Source: Cladorrhinum sp. PSN259 (lineage: Eukaryota > Ascomycota > Sordariomycetes > Sordariales > Podosporaceae). From it: a DNA stretch of 64,000 nucleotides. Under the pieces are notes generated by a model. It was not told the origin of the DNA, did no database searches, and saw nothing but the letters and a program-made list of their open reading frames with translations. Positions 46,154 to 57,740 of the stretch are shown here, piece by piece. The position numbers and the translations under genes were made by a program. Position 1 is the first letter of the stretch. Each line of letters opens with the position of its first letter. Location of the stretch: contig MU867098.1 in NCBI GenBank assembly GCA_033725935.1, forward strand, positions 1 through 64,000, in the 5' to 3' direction.

Positions 46154-48228
46154 ATGGCTCCCGCCGCAGCATCAAACGGCACCAATGGTGCGACTGGCAC
46201 CTCCTCCAACCCGACTGGCGGTCTGTCTGCGAACGACAACATCCGTCGCTTCGCTGCTCCCAGCAGGCCATTGACCCCTCTTCCTGCCCACGCCCTCTTC
46301 AATGACAAGACGAGATGCTTGGTCTACGGCCTGCAGCCCCGCGCCGTCCAGGGCATGCTCGATTTCGACTTCATCTGCAAGCGGGCGACCCCCTCCGTTG
46401 CCGGCATTATCTACACATTCGGCGGCCAGTTCGTCAGCAAGATGTACTGGGGCACCAGCGAGACTCTTCTCCCCGTGTACCAGGATGTGTCCAAGGCCAT
46501 TGCCAAGCACCCAGATGTCGACGTTGTCGTCAACTTCGCTTCTTCCCGTAGTGTCTTCAGCTCGACCATCGAGCTTATGGAAAACCCCCAAATCAAGACC
46601 ATTGCCATTATCGCCGAGGGTGTTCCCGAGCGTGTAAGTTTGCTGTGTTTCCGAGTCCAATTGGACAGTGACAAGGAGCTGACCGTTCTCGTGCTCGACA
46701 GCGTACTCGTGAGATCAACCACATCGCCAAGAAGAAGGGCGTTACCATTATCGGCCCCGCCACCGTCGGTGGCATCAAGCCCGGCTGCTTCAAGATCGGA
46801 AATACTGGTGGTATGATGGACAACATTGTTGCTTCTAAGCTCTACCGCAAGGGTTCCGTTGGTTACGTCTCCAAGTCCGGTGGCATGTCCAACGAGCTCA
46901 ACAATATTATTTCCAACAACACCGATGGTGTGTACGAGGGTGTTGCAATTGGTGGTGACAGGTACCCCGGTACCACTTTCATCGACCACATGCTGCGCTA
47001 CCAGGCCGACCCAGAGTGCAAGATTCTTGTGCTCCTTGGTGAGGTTGGTGGTGTTGAGGAGTACAAGGTTATCGATGCCGTCAAGAAGGGAATCATCAAC
47101 AAGCCCATTGTCGCATGGGCCATTGGTACCTGCGCCAGCATGTTCAAGACCGAGGTTCAGTTCGGTCACGCCGGTTCGTTCGCCAACTCCCAGCTTGAGA
47201 CCGCTGCCGTCAAGAACAAGAGCATGAGGGACGCTGGCTTCTACGTCCCCGAGACCTTCGAGGACATGCCCGCTCTCCTCAAGCAGGTTTATGACAAGCT
47301 CGTCAAGGAGGGCACCATTAAGCCCCAGCCCGAGCCCGTCGTTCCCAAGATCCCCATTGATTACTCTTGGGCTCAGGAGCTCGGCCTCGTCCGTAAGCCC
47401 GCTGCTTTCATCTCCACCATTTCCGATGATCGTGGCCAGGAGCTTCTCTACGCCGGCATGCCCATCTCCGACGTCTTCAGGGAGAACATTGGCATCGGTG
47501 GTGTCATGTCCCTCCTTTGGTTCCGTCGCCGTCTCCCTCCTTACGCCTCCAAGTTCCTCGAGATGGTTCTCATGCTTACTGCCGATCACGGTCCTGCCGT
47601 GTCCGGTGCCATGAACACCATTATTACCACCCGTGCCGGCAAGGATCTCATCAGCGCCCTTGTTTCTGGTCTCCTTACCATCGGCTCTCGTTTCGGTGGT
47701 GCTCTTGACGGTGCTGCCGAGGAGTTCACCAAGGCCTTCGACAAGGGCCTCAGCCCCCGTGAGTTCGTCGACAGCATGCGCAAGCAGAACAAGCTCATTC
47801 CCGGTATCGGTCACCGTGTCAAGTCACGGAACAACCCCGATCTCCGTGTCGAGCTCGTCAAGGAGTACGTCAAGGCCAAGTTCCCCAGCACCAAGCTGCT
47901 CGACTTCGCTCTTGCCGTCGAGACAGTCACCACTTCCAAGAAGGACAACCTCATTCTCAACGTCGATGGTTGCATTGCCGTCTGCTTCGTTGACCTTGTC
48001 CGCAACTGCGGTGCCTTCAGCGCCGAGGAGGCCGAGGACTACCTCAGCATGGGTGTCCTCAACGGTCTGTTCGTCTTGGGTCGCAGCATTGGTCTGATTG
48101 CCCATTACCTCGATCAGAAGAGACTCCGCACCGGCCTCTACCGCCATCCTTGGGATGATATCACCTACCTTCTTCCTTCTCTCACCCAACCAGGAGCTGA
48201 GGGCCGTGTTGAGGTGCAGATGAAGTAA
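46154..48228 (+). CDS. acl1: ATP-citrate lyase subunit 1 (citryl-CoA lyase subunit)
   Basis: Two exons, 46154-46633 and 46702-48228, give 668 aa, joined as EGVPER-RTREINHIAKKK. It contains a CoA-ligase-like domain (IIGPATVGGIKPGCFKIGN) with the phosphohistidine motif VQFGHAGSFANS. The C-terminal citrate-synthase-like domain follows (PGIGHRVKSRNNPDLRVEL; LFVLGRSIGLIAHYLDQKRL). It partners subunit 2. The N-terminus is Ala/Ser/Asn-rich and probably flexible. Codon choice is strongly biased to C-ending codons, as in highly expressed genes. Confidence 0.96.
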
Positions 48229-50343
48229 AGTGGAGGGTTGTTTCTTTTTCTTTTTAGATCTTTAGATCAAAAGCAAGGCGCGCAAGAATCCAACTGCTCC
48301 TCCAGTAGGGCGTAGTATAAAATGGATCTGGGAGGTGGGAAATATGGGGCCAATGATTTTGACGAATTGTTTCTTTTTGCTTTTTCGCGACGAAATACAG
48401 CATGGAACGCAGATATCTACCTTTGCCTAGACTATGTTGAAAGGGTTGTTAGGCTGGGTGAAGGATTACTAGCCACTTAGTTACGCAGTTTAATGAAAGA
48501 TGTTAAAATGACAAACCATAGTGTCCACTTGCCACAGGCTTCGTTCTTGTTCGCCAAACTCTCAGTTCATCAGCCATGGTATCTGGGATGACTTATATGG
48601 TCATGGTCTCTTGTGTTGTTCGAAATAGGTACTATGCGATTTTTGACATGGGCAAGGACCCCTGGTTGATGCTTCGGAAGGTCCACACATTTTTAAGTTC
48701 TTTCTAGTGTACAATGAGATCTCTTGCTTGAGGTTAAACCCATCTTTGCCTAGATCTATTCGAGGAACCTGGAACCCTCCCTCAGGGGTCTTGTGTTTAC
48801 AAGTCCAGGTACATGTACATACAAAGCTAATTTCTGCACGACAGAATTTACCTTACAGGAGCGGTAGATTTGAAGAAGCATGTTTGCAGGGGGTTATGTA
48901 AGATTGTGTACTGGTACTTTGTATATTACTGCAGACTTATGCCACGAGTCTTTTGTTTGGAGATAAAACGGCTTAACCTAATAAGCCTTATTGTTTTGTC
49001 ATCCTTTTTCGAGATTTCCTTCCTTACCTGCGGGTACCGAGAGAAATTTCTCGGCGACCGTTGGATGACTTATTTTTTTTTTACTAGGATGGGATGGGAT
49101 TCAGAATAAACTTTACTTTCATAAGTTTGTCAAAATGTGTTGTATTAGATGGTTTGGTTTGGTGGTGGTGGAAGTTGGCGATAGCTTCTGAGAAAGGTGT
49201 ATGGCTTATACTTGATCAGGTACACGTGAAACTTGGTTGAATGATGTATTGGGAATTTCTTGACTGACTCGGAAGAGTATACAACTATGACGGGAATGGC
49301 AGATCGCGAATTGAATTGGATGCCATGGCGGGCTCGGGTAGCTACCGATCGGGAAAAGATAAAGGGTTGGGAGGGGCCGCCCGACATGCCCCTCGGGAGA
49401 TTCCATAGATAGTGAGGTCGCTTGAAGGATCGGTTACAGTAGCAGTTGCAGCTGCAGCTTGCAAGCTTGACGAACAGAGAGAGGACACGGAGATAAGGTG
49501 TTCCGGGTCTCGGAAAGGATGCACATTCCTGTCCTTCTATTTACCCTTGGAATTTTGTATCCCTCGGTCTCCGTGGGGGTGTTAATGCGCGGTCGGTCCC
49601 CATCGGGATTTATCGGGGATTATGTTTGAGTTGTATACCTATGCTTCGGAGAATGTTCATGTGGCACGGAGAGAGAAATAAAGTCAGAAAGTCAACAATG
49701 ACCGGGGAAAATCCCGATGATTCCCAAGTTCCAACAACAACAAAAGCCGTTCCGCCCCGTCACTGCATGTGTTGCATGGCATGCAAAGCAGCATGACCAT
49801 TTTTGGAAGTAGCCGAAGGAAGGCGGAGAATACTGGCAGAATATGTGAGCTTATTGTAAGCTCCCCTGGGCGATTGGCTTTGGAATTTGGGGTTCTCGAG
49901 GGGTTTTGAGGGTGGGCTCCACTCTTTTTTCTCTGTCCCACGCCAAAGCTAGCGCACAGGACATCTCGATAGCGCGAGATAGGTCGATTGATAATTTGCT
50001 GTTGTTGAACGCCAACTGCGACACAACGACCAGCCCCAGACCGCCTGCGCCAGCCTCACAATCTCTCTCACCCACGCAACCGATAAGGCCAATCTTGGAT
50101 AGCCTTGAACGAGTGTGGTCACCTGGTCCCTATCTCCGTGTCCCTCTGTTTCGCCCGGTTGGTATTGGTAAGTCCGTGTCACACCCATCCCCCCTCATCC
50201 CTCCTTCTCTTCGTTCATATCCTTCTTGCTATTGTAAGCTGTAGATATATTCTTTCTTGCAACTATTCCCTACATCATCACCATCCCGGCCAAGAAAGAA
50301 AAAACGCTCTTATCTATAACACAACATATCAAACTAACGTACA
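48229..50343. other. 2.1-kb intergenic region
   Basis: I see no supportable gene. It holds the acl1 3' UTR and the promoter and leader of the transcript carrying the 50344 ORF and the uL30m gene. Confidence 0.5.
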
Positions 50344-50580
50344 ATGTCCCTCCCCTCAAGATCAACCGCAACCGCCGTCAACCTCCTCCCCCTCCGCTCC
50401 ATATCGGTAGCTACGAACCACCAAGCCAAGAGGAACTTCCTCCCGCAGCTTAACGGCGCTACGCCTTCTCCTCTCACCAACTCCATCACCACCGCCACCG
50501 CCGCCAAAAACGGCAAGCCTATCCCCCTCTACCTGGCTCAACAGCTCTCCCTGCGCTCCTCCTCCTCCTTCAACAAGTAA
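50344..50580 (+). CDS. Presequence-like ORF just upstream of uL30m
   Basis: This 78-codon ORF ends 17 bp before the uL30m start. It is Ser/Thr/Ala-rich with spaced Arg/Lys and no acidic residues (MSLPSRSTATAVNLLPLRSI; NHQAKRNFLPQ), like a mitochondrial targeting sequence. A GTAAAT donor at 50579 and a TTCTTCAG acceptor would remove 38 bp and fuse it in frame with the uL30m body (FNK-ITLHRSAIG). That intron would be shorter than is usual. It may instead be an upstream ORF or an independent small protein. Confidence 0.4.
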   Translation: MSLPSRSTATAVNLLPLRSISVATNHQAKRNFLPQLNGATPSPLTNSITTATAAKNGKPIPLYLAQQLSLRSSSSFNK

Positions 50581-50597
50581 ATTTCGTGCGCAACAAA

Positions 50598-50939
50598 ATG
50601 TCGTTCTTCAGAATCACCCTCCACCGCAGCGCGATCGGGCTGCCCAAGCGCACTCGCGGCGTTTTGGCCGCCCTGGGGCTGCACAAGCGGTCGCAGGTGG
50701 TCTACCACCCGGTCGAGGCGCAGTTTGCCGGTATGATCATGAAGGTGAAGGAGCTGGTCAGGGTGGACGAGGTGGAGAAGAAGCTGTCAAAGTACGAGGT
50801 GTACAGCGAGAGGAGGCCGGACCCGGGGTTTTATGTCGAGAAGACGGTCGCGCGGATGGAGGACGGGAGGCCGAAGGAGAGGGGGAGCGTCGTTGTGGAA
50901 GGGCTGAGGAAGGAGGACGGCGGGGAGGTTAGGTTATAA
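50598..50939 (+). CDS. Mitochondrial ribosomal protein uL30m (yeast MRPL33 family)
   Basis: Single exon of 113 aa. The start at 50598 (MSFFRITLHRSAIGLPKRTR) matches the family, and an upstream in-frame GTG is not used as start. The ferredoxin-like L30 core follows (GVLAALGLHKRSQVVYHPVE; AGMIMKVKELVRVDEVEKKL), with a fungal C-terminal extension (RRPDPGFYVEKTVARME). It should be a large-subunit mitoribosome protein. The relation to the presequence-like ORF upstream is unresolved. Confidence 0.85.
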   Translation: MSFFRITLHRSAIGLPKRTRGVLAALGLHKRSQVVYHPVEAQFAGMIMKVKELVRVDEVEKKLSKYEVYSERRPDPGFYVEKTVARMEDGRPKERGSVVVEGLRKEDGGEVRL

Positions 50940-52461
50940 GATTAGGAAGAAGGGGCGGGATATAAATATAATGAAATGGAAGGAAAAGGAAAGGATGTGT
51001 GTGTGTGTGTGTGTATGAGTGTTAAGTGTATTGAATGAATTTTTCACTTTCTTTCCTTCTGGTTTAATGTTATCATTATGGCACTTTTGTGAGTGAATGG
51101 ACATGGACGAGGACGAGGAATAGGGGAGGGGTTCGTGGGGCGGAATGGAAACTTGATGAGGATGATATTATTGGTGGTCTCTTTTCCTTTCGATCTATTC
51201 TTTTAGGGTATTAGTGGTGGCATCTCAACTGATTGATAGGAGCAAACGATGGACAGTTATCCGTGATCATGATGTTGTGTAGTAAAGTAGTTTCAGGTTG
51301 ATGGAACATTAGGCTTGGCCTGATTTCGATCTTTGATTTGCGCAAATTTTCAGATTTGGCCTCTTTTTTATCATGCCATATTTCTTTCTGACTGCTGTTT
51401 CAGTACTAATCTGGTGTTGATATCTCTCAACTATGAATGATCCCGTACAACTGGAGAACACACACACATGTATATACATGTATGTAAATACCTGAGAAAT
51501 TGTATCTTTCATGATATGACAAAGTCTCCAGAGTTTAGTGTGCCCTGGAGGAAGGTACATAGTTTTGAAGGGCAATAGCTGTTTGCTTCTGTGAGTTTTA
51601 CAAAAAACAATGAGTTAAAGTTGTGATATTAAATACCAGTATAAACATCTTTCACGCTTCAACTTGAATATAGTAGAATTAAAGGACATTTTACCTATTT
51701 TTGAGACTTGAGCTTGGAACAGGGAGGATAAGACGAACTCTTTTTTCTTTAGAGCTAAACTGACTTTGGAGCCAAGTTCATCACGGGAACTTGAAGCCTC
51801 TGCGTATCACTCGAATGGCTTCTTCTGAGTTGTAGCCGTGATGTAGGATGTGTCACTCCCTCTTAAGGAAATGTTATCGAGTTTCATGACATCGTATAAT
51901 GCTCACAGGGCGTAGATTGTAGTGATATGCCATTGGCAATGAGATCTTAGCTTTATACGGACTCATAGCACCGTACTGTTGTTGGATGGCATTGTATTGA
52001 ACCTCAATAGCTTCGTATTGTCGAGAAAGCCCCCCGTGTGTGGGCAGTGTAAGTGACATCGTGCCTTGACGTCGTTGGACGTTTTCTATTCGCCATTGCC
52101 TGGCCATTGGCCTGTACCTACACCTGCCAGCCGGGCGTGAGGCCTGCACTGACCTTGCCGTCGTCGACTGACAAGCGGGTCCTATTCAGGACTTTCTTAT
52201 TGTTCTTTCTTGTTGCCAGCCGACCTTTATTCCTCGTCAGTCGACTTTATTTTTCGCCAGTCGACGTTATTTCTCGGCGTCGACGTAGTTCTCTTGCCAA
52301 CTGGTCAATCGATTTTTCATCTCGCCTACCTCGCCAGCATCGGACTCGGTCTGTTTTATGGCAACTTTTTGTTGTTCACGACTCGAGATCGCACAATCAC
52401 TCATCGCCGAGCCATACGTGGTGATTCACTTCAAGTCGCTACTAGCAACAAGGTCGATACA
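50940..52461. other. 1.5-kb intergenic region
   Basis: I see no supportable gene. It contains a (GT)n run (50997-51014), a 16-bp palindrome ACATGTATATACATGT (51466-51481) and a degenerate 20-bp tandem repeat (CAGTCGACNTTATTT type, about four copies, 52216-52294) upstream of the next gene. Confidence 0.5.
52216..52294. repeat. Degenerate ~20-bp tandem repeat, about 4 copies
   Basis: Successive units share CAGTCGACNTTATTTNTCG with substitutions. They lie 170-250 bp before the start codon of the following gene, so this may be a leader or promoter element. Confidence 0.5.
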
Positions 52462-53952
52462 ATGTACGAGGAGTCTTCTTCCGTTACCGAGCGTGGGTGT
52501 AAGTGCCACCCCAAACCCTCGTCATCCTAACTCTTTGAACAATTGAAGGGTAAGAAACTAACAATGTCTCGTTTGCACAGCAGCCACCGGCGTAACCGAC
52601 AGTAACAGCTTCAGTTATCAGCAGCACAATTCCAGCAGCATTCTGGACCTTGATGCTCAGGTTTTGCCGCTTAAGGTTGGCTCTACTCGTCAGCAAGAGG
52701 CATCCCTTGGCCGCACCGCACAGGACCACGTCTCTCCTCGCCTTTACCCTGCTTCCTCTCATTCTACCTTTGGTCCTGCACGCCCTCGTCCTGCTTCAGC
52801 TTCAACCTCGTACACTCCTCCCTTTACTCCCAACTACGACTCTGGCGAGATCATCAGTCCGGCCTACTACGATGAAGACCTTGAGAACGATGATGACCAA
52901 GAAATGTCTCCCCTCCCGTGGCCTCTTGCCTACGGTGATCAATCAATCATGGTGGCCTATGCTGCCATGAGACAGGGAGCGGGCGCACTTCACTTGTTCA
53001 ACAGCGGCATGGAGGTCTTTAGTACCAAGACCCATCACGGAAGCATTTACCGCTATGGCCGCCGCAGTATCTCTCCCGAGTCTCTGCAAAACAGCCCTCC
53101 AACTGTCGGTATATCACCCAAGATGTTTGCTTCTTGGGCTCATGGTTGCGGTCATCGCTTCAGTTTCTCGGACCTTGTCGACCAGGTCAAGAATCAGCCG
53201 AAGAAGGACACCGTCATTGTCGTGGGTATCCTCCCATCCCTCTTGCAGTGCATATCAACTCTAACGCTTGTCAGAGCTACCCGGGCGCGCACAGCCTCAC
53301 TAAGCCGCGCCGCAAGTTCTCGCCCGAGGCGAGACCCCTCCAGCTGTCGGCTGCATCGATGCGCCGGGATATTACCCCTCCCGACAACGACATTGATGAG
53401 TCCGACTGGCTTTGGTCGCCCTTGAGTAAGTTTTTACTGCTTGTTTTGCTCTATTTTATGTCTACTTCAAACTTCTTTACATCTATTCACTCCTGTTCAC
53501 GCCTTGTCAAGTCACTTCTACGCCTTCTAGACTCATCTTCACGCATGCTCAACTCCTTTCTACACCTATTTTATTCCTTTTTACGGCTTCCCATTCCCAT
53601 TTACGCATCTCAATCAAAGACTCATGCATGGCTGATAAACAATATAGGCCCATCTTTCACAACCACAGGGCTCACCCACCGTCTCGCAGGCATCAAGCCT
53701 CTGCCTCTACCCAGATCCCAGACTGTGCCGACCCTCCGCCGCACCAAGGTCCGCTGGGGAGACATCTCCATCAAAGAGATGACCCCCGCGACCTCCTACT
53801 ATTCCTCGTCGGAGAGCACCATTCCCAGCACCATCCCCGGCTTCATCCACGTGCCCGAGTGCCCTGTCGCCTGCAAGGAGAAGGTCAAGGCCTGGAAGCA
53901 AAAGGTGATGAGACGCTTCGGTCTCGAGAAGAAGAAGAACAACTGGTACTAA
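52462..53952 (+). CDS. Unrecognised four-exon protein
   Basis: Model: 52462-52498, 52581-53221, 53275-53425 and 53648-53952, giving 377 aa. All three introns have a branch-like CTAAC/TAAC or good donor. The second uses GTGGGT with CTAACG and a TCAG acceptor (53 bp). The last is long (222 bp) and pyrimidine-rich. The protein is Ser/Pro-rich and disordered in places (RPRPASASTSYTPPFTPNYD; acidic DEDLENDDDQE) with more ordered patches (AYAAMRQGAGALHLFNSGME; MFASWAHGCGHRFSFSDLVD; PECPVACKEKVKAWKQKVMR). It ends in a basic helix and KKKNNWY. I recognise no domain. An in-frame extension upstream to 52210 is possible but reads through the tandem repeat. Confidence 0.6.
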
Positions 53953-54591
53953 TCTGTCTGAGGGAAGCTAGTCAGTTGCTGGGAACTATCAACTGCTTGT
54001 TGTTGTGGTAAGGGAAGGTGTGTTTATATACAAGGGTGGAGATTTTCAGGGGAGGCGTTTGGACTGAAAATAATTAACAAATAAATGGGGAGCGGGAATG
54101 TTGAAGATCATATAATGAGATGATCAGAAAACCTGCTGTGTTGGGAGTATATCGAATCAGGATTGTGTGGGATTATCTGTAATATTAGAAACAGAACAAA
54201 GGACAAATACATTGAGTCTTGCATCAAATATTGAGGACATCCCAAATGAAAGTTGGCAAATCCACAGGTGATGTCTCACTCAACCCGGAAAAGTGGGCCA
54301 TGTGCCGATAAGGATTAATGCACGACCTTATCAGCGCGGCTTTGTTCGCCGCCTGCCACTCGTGCCTTGCGCCAGCTAAAGTTCTGGCCAGGTCCAGGGA
54401 TTTGGCTTGTTGAATTGCGGCTTTCAAATCGACTTGCAAACCTTCCATCAGCAACAGCCAGCTTGCGAAACACCAACCATCGAGATCAACCCTCTCTTCC
54501 CAAGACCGACGTCGACGCGCTTTACTCCCTTGTGCTTCAGAAGACAGTCTACGAGTTCTAATATCCAGGCTGAGAATCGCAATCCGTCAAG
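53953..54591. other. Spacer and RPB3 promoter
   Basis: This 0.64-kb stretch holds a 3' UTR and the RPB3 promoter. I see no gene. Confidence 0.6.
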
Positions 54592-55730
54592 ATGGATTAC
54601 GATCCAATGGTGATGGACGAGGCCGAGTCCCTCGGCCCAGTCATCAAGATCTCACAGGTATGATGGCTCTGTCGCAAGAGGATTGCGAGGGGAGGCATGA
54701 CTTGGATCTAAACAATTCTCCAGGCCGACAATGTGCGCGTCAAGTTTGAGCTTTCCAACGCCGACATCTCCTTCGCAAACTCGCTTCGTCGCGTCATGCT
54801 CGCCGAGATCCCCACCATTGCCATCGATCTAGTCGAAATCGAAGACAACAGCTCAGTACTCGCCGACGAATTCATCGCCCATCGTCTGGGTCTCATCCCT
54901 CTTAACGCAGAGGGCGCCGAAGGTCTTCTATACTCTCGCGACTGCGACTGTGACAACTATTGCGAGAACTGCAGTGTCAGACTTATCCTACACGCCAAGT
55001 GCACGGGCGGGGAGAATATGAGCATCTCCGCACGCGACTTGGTACCAGCCGGCGATCGCATGAACCAAACCCTCGGAGCGCCCGTCATCAGAGACGAAGA
55101 TGGACTCGGACCCCTCATTCTCAAGTTGCGCCCCGGTCAGGAGATCAAGCTCGAGTGCATCGCCAAGAAGGGAATCGCAAAGGAGCATGCCAAGTGGGCG
55201 CCATCAGCAGCAATCGGATTCGAGTACGACCCGCACAATAAACTCCACCACATAGATCTGTGGTTCGAGTCGGATCCAAAAGCAGAGTGGTATGTGTCTA
55301 TTCTGGGGGTTAAGGCTTGTTTAGGGGACGGAAAAATACTGACTGTATACACCGCAGGCCACCTAGCGAGTACGCTGACTGGGAAGAGCCTCCTGCGGAA
55401 GGCGAAACATTCGATTACGATGCTGTACCCAACCGCTTTTACTACAACGTCGAGACTTCAGGCCCCCTTCCACCTGATGGGATTATTACCGAAGGAATCA
55501 AGGTCATCCAGCAGAAATTGGCGGGCTTGATTCACGAGCTCACCGAGGGAGAGGGTGGAAACAACTATGACGGCCCTCGAAGCCCCGAGTACGGTGGAGG
55601 TGGCGACGGGTACGGCTACTCGACTTCGTACGGTGGAAACGGCGGGAACCAGAGTTCGTGGGGCGGCGCCGGCGGGACGACTCCTTACGGGCAAACTCCA
55701 TATGGCGGGGGCGGTAACAGCTGGTCATGA
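54592..55730 (+). CDS. RPB3: RNA polymerase II subunit RPB3
   Basis: Three exons, 54592-54657, 54724-55289 and 55358-55730, give 334 aa. Junctions are KISQ-ADNVRVKFELSNAD and PKAEW-PPSEYADWEEPP. It has the alpha-motif of the dimerisation domain (FANSLRRVMLAEIPTIAIDL) and the RPB3 zinc-binding loop (CDCDNYCENC). The insert domain follows (ECIAKKGIAKEHAKWAPSAA, then IGFEYDPHNKLHHIDLWFES), and the second dimerisation helix is VIQQKLAGLIHEL. Rpb3 pairs with Rpb11 to nucleate Pol II assembly. The C-terminal extension is Gly/Tyr/Ser-rich (about 60 residues) and is not needed for the fold. Confidence 0.96.
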
Positions 55731-56598
55731 GCCAAAAAAAAAACGACACACAAACATCCCGTCCATTTTTTTTGCCATCTGGAAAATATAATGAGCCTTT
55801 TAATACCGACGGAAACAAATCAGTCGCTTCACACAGACACCCAGATGGTTGCCGCCACGCTTAGTTATATTTTTCACCTTGGTTTTTAAGTCGTTCACAA
55901 TCTGACGAAACTTGGTTCCATCTATATATCTCACATACACCCCTACAGCGTTTGTGGACCAACAGCAACACCACCCACACAACCACGTCTTATACTTTCA
56001 CACCACCCAAAAAAACGAGAATAGAATGACATCAGGATAAGGTACGGGGTGGTAAAAATCAGGGTTGTTCATGAGCAGGAGTTTCTTGTGCGAAAAATCA
56101 ACGGGGTTTAAAAAAAGATATCGATCAAGGCTAGGAGAGGGGGGGGGGGGGGGGGCTACCGTTAAGAATAAGAAATAAGACTTATACAAATTTATTATGA
56201 CCAAAATACAAACAACATAATCCACCCATGTTTATGTACATATACACATATTCTGCCGCCTCATCTAAATCGAAAACAAAAAAAAAACCACGAGAAAAGA
56301 CACAACGCCCTGCATATCCAGCCAAAAACCACCTCTTCTCCAACCGCTTGCTGCCATGTATAATAACCTTGTACATGAAAGAAATATACAAGAAAAAACT
56401 CTCTCTTCATCTATCGAGGCATTACCTTCCGGTCCGGTTAATATAATCCGTTTCGTTCCCCTTTGTCTTCTCTCTCTCTATCTGTCTTGACCCAACTGCT
56501 GGTGATGGAAAACTCTCTAACCCAAAAGAAATGCCTTGAACTGTCGCAGGCAGGGAATTTGTTGTTGCAAAAAAGCAAAAAAAGAGGGGGAAAACATT
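55731..56598. other. Spacer between convergent genes with G homopolymer
   Basis: The spacer holds the 3' UTRs of RPB3 and DIC1 and a G run near 56137-56154 that may be a sequencing weakness. I see no gene. Confidence 0.6.
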
Positions 56599-57740
56599 CT
56601 ATGCCGCCATTGCTGGATCCTCATCTATTCCCTTGACCCTTCTGTACATCTTTCTGTGAGTCTCCAAGAAGAGGAAAGTGCAAATTGTTTGTCTGTATCA
56701 ACAAGTCAGTTTCAGTGCCACAGATAAAATGGATAGAGTAAAACATACGGTCCCAACCGCAAGAAACTAGGCACCCAGCCCTTAAACATCCACTTCAGCC
56801 CTTCAGCCTTGTAGATATCCTTCAGCAGCCCCGCCATCCCCTTCTTGCTATCATGCCCCTGAGCAGACATGACCCTGGTCTTGATCACATCGATGGGACT
56901 CGTCACGGTAGCAGCCACCACACCCGCCAGAAAACTGGCGCTGAAATGCGTCCAAAGACTGTCCTCCATGGGTGTAAGTCGTAAGAGGGTCCGTTTAAAC
57001 ACATCATAACTGGCCAGCTGACTGGCAGTCATGGCCGCCGCTCGCAAACTATTCGGCCACATACCCCTGAACAAACTTGCTGGTCCTTCCTCGCGCACCA
57101 TTCTTACGAGCCCATCGCCTGCATGTTTGTAGTTTCGTCGTTTTGAGGGGGGCAAAGAAGCGTCGTGCTGCATGCGCACGTTCAGCACGTCGGCTGCGTT
57201 GCCTGCTATGCCGCCTACTATCCCCGACGCAGAAGCCATGGCAATTAATAGCGGGAAAGAAGGAGGGATAGGTTTGTTCGTGGCGGGATCGATACGGTTC
57301 GCGAAACGGGATTTTAGTTCCTCGTAGATGCCGAAACGGGTTGTGGAATAGGTTAGTTGCCGCAGGAGGGAGGCTGATATTCCGGAGTAGAGGCCTGTTG
57401 GTCCGCTGGTTTTGAGGATGTGGATGAATGTACCGGACATAGTTTTTGGTGCGTTGCCTGTTCGCGTTTGGAGGCGGACCTTGACTGGAGATAGGAGCAA
57501 TTGGTGTTAATTCAGCGTATGCGCCGTTGGATTTGGAAGACGAGGTTGCTCACCGAGATCTAGGGGGTGTGTGACACATGCTGCCATGCTGCTTGCGCTG
57601 CCACCGAACCAAAAGGGGTAATGTATGGGCTTTTGCTTCTTTTCGTGAGACAGAGCGACGATCTTCTGGCTGCTGTCCTCCGGCCTCTTCCCCTCTGGGG
57701 CTGCGGCCGCGGGGAGCACACTACTCTTTGTCGCCTGCAT
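56599..57740 (-). CDS. DIC1: Mitochondrial dicarboxylate carrier
   Basis: Three exons, 57740-57554, 57484-56749 and 56692-56599, give 338 aa. Splicing restores the first carrier signature HPLDL-VKVRLQTR and the C-terminal RLGP-QTICTFLFLETHRKMYRR. Three PX[DE]XX[KR] repeats are visible (PLDLVKVRLQ; AADVLNVRMQ, where the usual Pro is Ala; SPIDVIKTRV). Six membrane helices are expected in the inner mitochondrial membrane. NVRMQHDASLP with TASQLASYDVFK resembles dicarboxylate carriers, which exchange malate or succinate for phosphate. A second-choice reading is a related oxaloacetate-type carrier. Confidence 0.85.

Noticed and set aside
46411..47814. 467-codon minus-strand ORF opposite acl1
   Set aside because: It is the antisense of a highly codon-biased exon. 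Composition (Gly/Leu/Asp/Asn runs) is that of an antisense reading, and acl1 is certain.
53222..53244. 23-bp intron in the unknown gene
   Set aside because: Keeps frame but is far below workable intron size. The 53-bp GTGGGT...TCAG intron also keeps frame and has a branch sequence.
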